From positions 1 through 45,852 of the forward strand of contig JAAYJQ010000022.1 in the NCBI GenBank assembly GCA_012522855.1: a stretch of DNA of 45,852 nt, written 5' to 3'. Under the pieces are notes generated by a model. The model had not been told where the DNA came from and ran no database searches. It saw nothing but the letters and a program-made list of their open reading frames with translations. Positions 44,369-45,852 of the stretch are shown piece by piece. The translations under genes and the position numbers were made by a program. Positions within the stretch are counted from its first letter, which is position 1, and each line of letters opens with the position of its first letter. Source of the stretch: Bacteroidales bacterium (GTDB lineage: Bacteria > Bacteroidota > Bacteroidia > Bacteroidales > UBA932).

Positions 44369-45412
44369 TTAGAACGGAAGTGTCTTGTAGCGGCCGTTGA
44401 AGGTGACCATGTGCTTCCAGTTGTGGTGGCCGAAGGTGTTGTCGTTGTTGGAAGGATCGCAGATGTACCAGGTGCCGTCTACGAACATTTCCACGAACAC
44501 ATGTCCGATCACGCCGGAAGTGAACTGGCACTGGCCGTGCATGTAGCGGGCCGGAATTCCGGCCGCTCTGCACATTGCGATCAAGGCGTGGGACAGGTCG
44601 CAGCAGTTTCCGGCCTTTTCCCGGATGGTCTGCACGGAACCTTTTCGGGTATTCATGTAGTTCACCCATTCCCACTCGATTCGGGAATATTCAAAAAGCG
44701 CTTCGGCCTTTTCCCGAATGGTGGTCTTGCCGGCAATCGCTTCTTGCATCGCAGCGAGAACGACCGGGCTGTCGGTTTCGCAATTGTTGGTCTTGCGCAG
44801 GAAATCCGACTGCCAGGAAGAAACCTTGGCCGGGAAGGACGAGGTCTTCGTGAATTCCTTGAACAACCGCGCGAACACCACGGCCGTGTTGTTGAAGGTC
44901 AGTTTCGCATCGTGCTCGGTCCCGTCCTCTTCCACATACGGATCCGGGAAGGTGACGTAGTTGGGGAACACCCCCGCATGCTCCGCCGCATAGGCGGTCA
45001 TCTGTCCGTAGAGCCACTGAAGCTCTTTCAGCGAGAGCGAATCTGCCCAGAACGTGTTGTTCCTGTCCTCCCTGCCGGCAGCGTTCTTGTCCGGGAGGAC
45101 GATGTCCTTCTCCTGCCAGCGCTTCGGTTCGCTCGTGATTTTCTCCAGCAGCAGCCCGGCTCCGGCCGTGTACTTTTCGATGCCGTATTTCAGGCCTTGC
45201 ACATTGACGGTGAGCGGCAGCTCGTCGGTCTCTTCGAAAACGTCGTACGCCTTGGCGAGCGCAATGACGAAATCTCCGTTCCAGGAGCCGTCGGAAACGT
45301 ATTCCTTTACTTCCGGCTCCTCCGGCACGACGGGTTTCGTGTCATCTTTTCCCGAGCAGCAGACCAGGGCGGCGAGCGCGGCGAGGAGTATCCATAAATT
45401 CCCGTTCTTCAT
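44369..45412 (-). CDS. Transglutaminase-like lipoprotein resembling pseudomurein endoisopeptidase
   Basis: The 347-residue protein has a lipoprotein-type signal (AALAALVCCSG, cysteine 18 or 19). Residues about 225-347 form a transglutaminase/C71-like domain with C270 in AGNCCDLSHALIAMCRAAGI, H304 in GHVFVEMFVDGTWY and D319 in ICDPSNN. GIPARYMHGQC and the ending NWKHMVTFNGRYKTLPF also match, as I remember them, the PeiW/PeiP-type enzymes of methanogens and their phages, which cut an isopeptide bond in pseudomurein. Before it lie two helical units with an L-P-x-x-V or F-P-N-Y-V core (about 45-92, LPLTVNV; about 128-186, FPNYVTF), the pattern of the pseudomurein-binding repeat. It heads the five-gene operon. 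Plain transglutaminase-like peptidase is the fallback reading. Confidence 0.75.
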   Translation of the reverse strand: MKNGNLWILLAALAALVCCSGKDDTKPVVPEEPEVKEYVSDGSWNGDFVIALAKAYDVFEETDELPLTVNVQGLKYGIEKYTAGAGLLLEKITSEPKRWQEKDIVLPDKNAAGREDRNNTFWADSLSLKELQWLYGQMTAYAAEHAGVFPNYVTFPDPYVEEDGTEHDAKLTFNNTAVVFARLFKEFTKTSSFPAKVSSWQSDFLRKTNNCETDSPVVLAAMQEAIAGKTTIREKAEALFEYSRIEWEWVNYMNTRKGSVQTIREKAGNCCDLSHALIAMCRAAGIPARYMHGQCQFTSGVIGHVFVEMFVDGTWYICDPSNNDNTFGHHNWKHMVTFNGRYKTLPF

Positions 45413-45442
45413 ATTCAGAGGTCTTGAATAGGTTTTTGGAGA

Positions 45443-45468
45443 GCAAGGGGGCGGTCAGGCCCCCTTGC
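45443..45468. promoter_or_regulatory. GC-rich hairpin ahead of the five-gene operon
   Basis: GCAAGGGGGC (45443-45452) pairs perfectly with GCCCCCTTGC (45459-45468) around a 6-nt loop. It lies between the partial gene at the window end and the operon, in a 133-bp gap. No T tract follows on the minus strand, so it may slow or regulate read-through instead of stopping it. Confidence 0.6.
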
Positions 45469-45545
45469 CCTGAAAAAGGTTATTAGTTACCTCTTACATC
45501 CATAATCGTCACTGATTATTGTGTGAAATTCTTGATGGTGTTGCC

Positions 45546-45852
45546 TTATGTGGCCGGCGCTCCTTGGTTATAGAGATCGAAGCTGAATTTTTTGTCTTTG
45601 AGGTACGTGTAGACATTCGACTCTATATTGTTGTCCAGCAGCGACTTGTACATCCGCGCCATGATGAGGAGCTCGCGCATCGGGCAGATTTGGCCTTCGT
45701 AGCCTTCCAGGACCAACGTGCTGGTAGGAGAGGTTCCGAAGATCTGGAAATTACCGATCGCGTTCAGCGGGTTTGGATTGCCGGGGGTCTTGATCAAGCC
45801 GCGGACCACGTGCCACGCGCCGCACTTGATGATGAAGTCCAGGCCCACCTCC
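45546..45852 (-). CDS. Unrecognised protein, C-terminal 101 residues
   Basis: The frame is open to the edge of the window and ends at a TAA at 45546. The visible part includes FIIKCGAWHVVRGLIKTP, LNAIGNFQIFGTSP, YEGQICPMRELLIMARMYKSLL and a final FSFDLYNQGAPAT. An internal GTG is not the start, since sense codons continue upstream of it. I recognise no family. It lies upstream of the five-gene operon on the same strand, with a hairpin between, so it could share its transcription. Confidence 0.6.
   Translation of the reverse strand, partial: EVGLDFIIKCGAWHVVRGLIKTPGNPNPLNAIGNFQIFGTSPTSTLVLEGYEGQICPMRELLIMARMYKSLLDNNIESNVYTYLKDKKFSFDLYNQGAPAT

Noticed and set aside
43296..44675. 459-codon version of the second amide hydrolase
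   Set aside because: The added N-terminus overlaps the transglutaminase gene out of frame; the signal peptide and nucleophile cysteine fix the start at 44357.

Overview
The window looks like chromosomal DNA of a Bacteroidales (Bacteroidota) bacterium. Several start regions carry the Bacteroidota -7 promoter box TAnnTTTG rather than sigma-70 boxes. The gene families also fit: FrdA/FrdB of the Bacteroides type, FadL-like and beta-barrel outer-membrane proteins, lipoprotein-type LptC, a DUF5106/thioredoxin-like lipoprotein, and an NptA-type Na/Pi transporter with a PhoU-like tail. No rRNA, tRNA, CRISPR array, phage or insertion sequence was recognised. An anaerobic, host-gut-type lifestyle is an inference from the fumarate reductase and the ETF of bifurcating type.

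Layout. 1-240: end of a TonB-domain protein and a strong terminator. 255-6348: hflX, then (minus strand) ruvB, an exported Ntn amide hydrolase, frdA and frdB, with no cytochrome b gene. 6370-6620: AT-rich divergent region with eight DnaA-box-like 9-mers. 6580-15977: envelope and housekeeping run mfd, coaX, FadL-like OMP, TPR protein, lptC and ppiD, closed by a bidirectional terminator. 16038-24609: ychF, an EEP-family hydrolase, galK, an exported esterase, an orphan lipoprotein, a beta-barrel protein, and a minus-strand unit yeiH, small membrane protein, CpXC protein. 24666-31655: a metalloprotease/propeller/barrel giant, divergent from nptA, a thioredoxin-like lipoprotein and galM. 31656-33288: thyA-folA, bracketed by two near-identical CCCTAGGG palindromic elements. 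33289-36963: etfB-etfA-acyl-CoA dehydrogenase. 37481-38770: an SNF-family Na+ symporter.

39138-45412 is the most interesting part: a tight minus-strand operon of five genes with gaps of 11, -4, 11 and 11 bp. In transcription order it encodes a transglutaminase-like lipoprotein resembling methanogen pseudomurein endoisopeptidases (with two pseudomurein-binding-like repeats), an exported Ntn amide hydrolase, a GltS-type symporter, an exported AbgB-like M20 amidohydrolase and an exported bleomycin-hydrolase-type cysteine peptidase. Together they look like an envelope system that cuts unusual amide or isopeptide bonds and imports the released glutamate or a glutamate-like product. Pseudomurein peptide from methanogen walls is a candidate substrate; this is inference. 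The window ends inside one further unrecognised gene.
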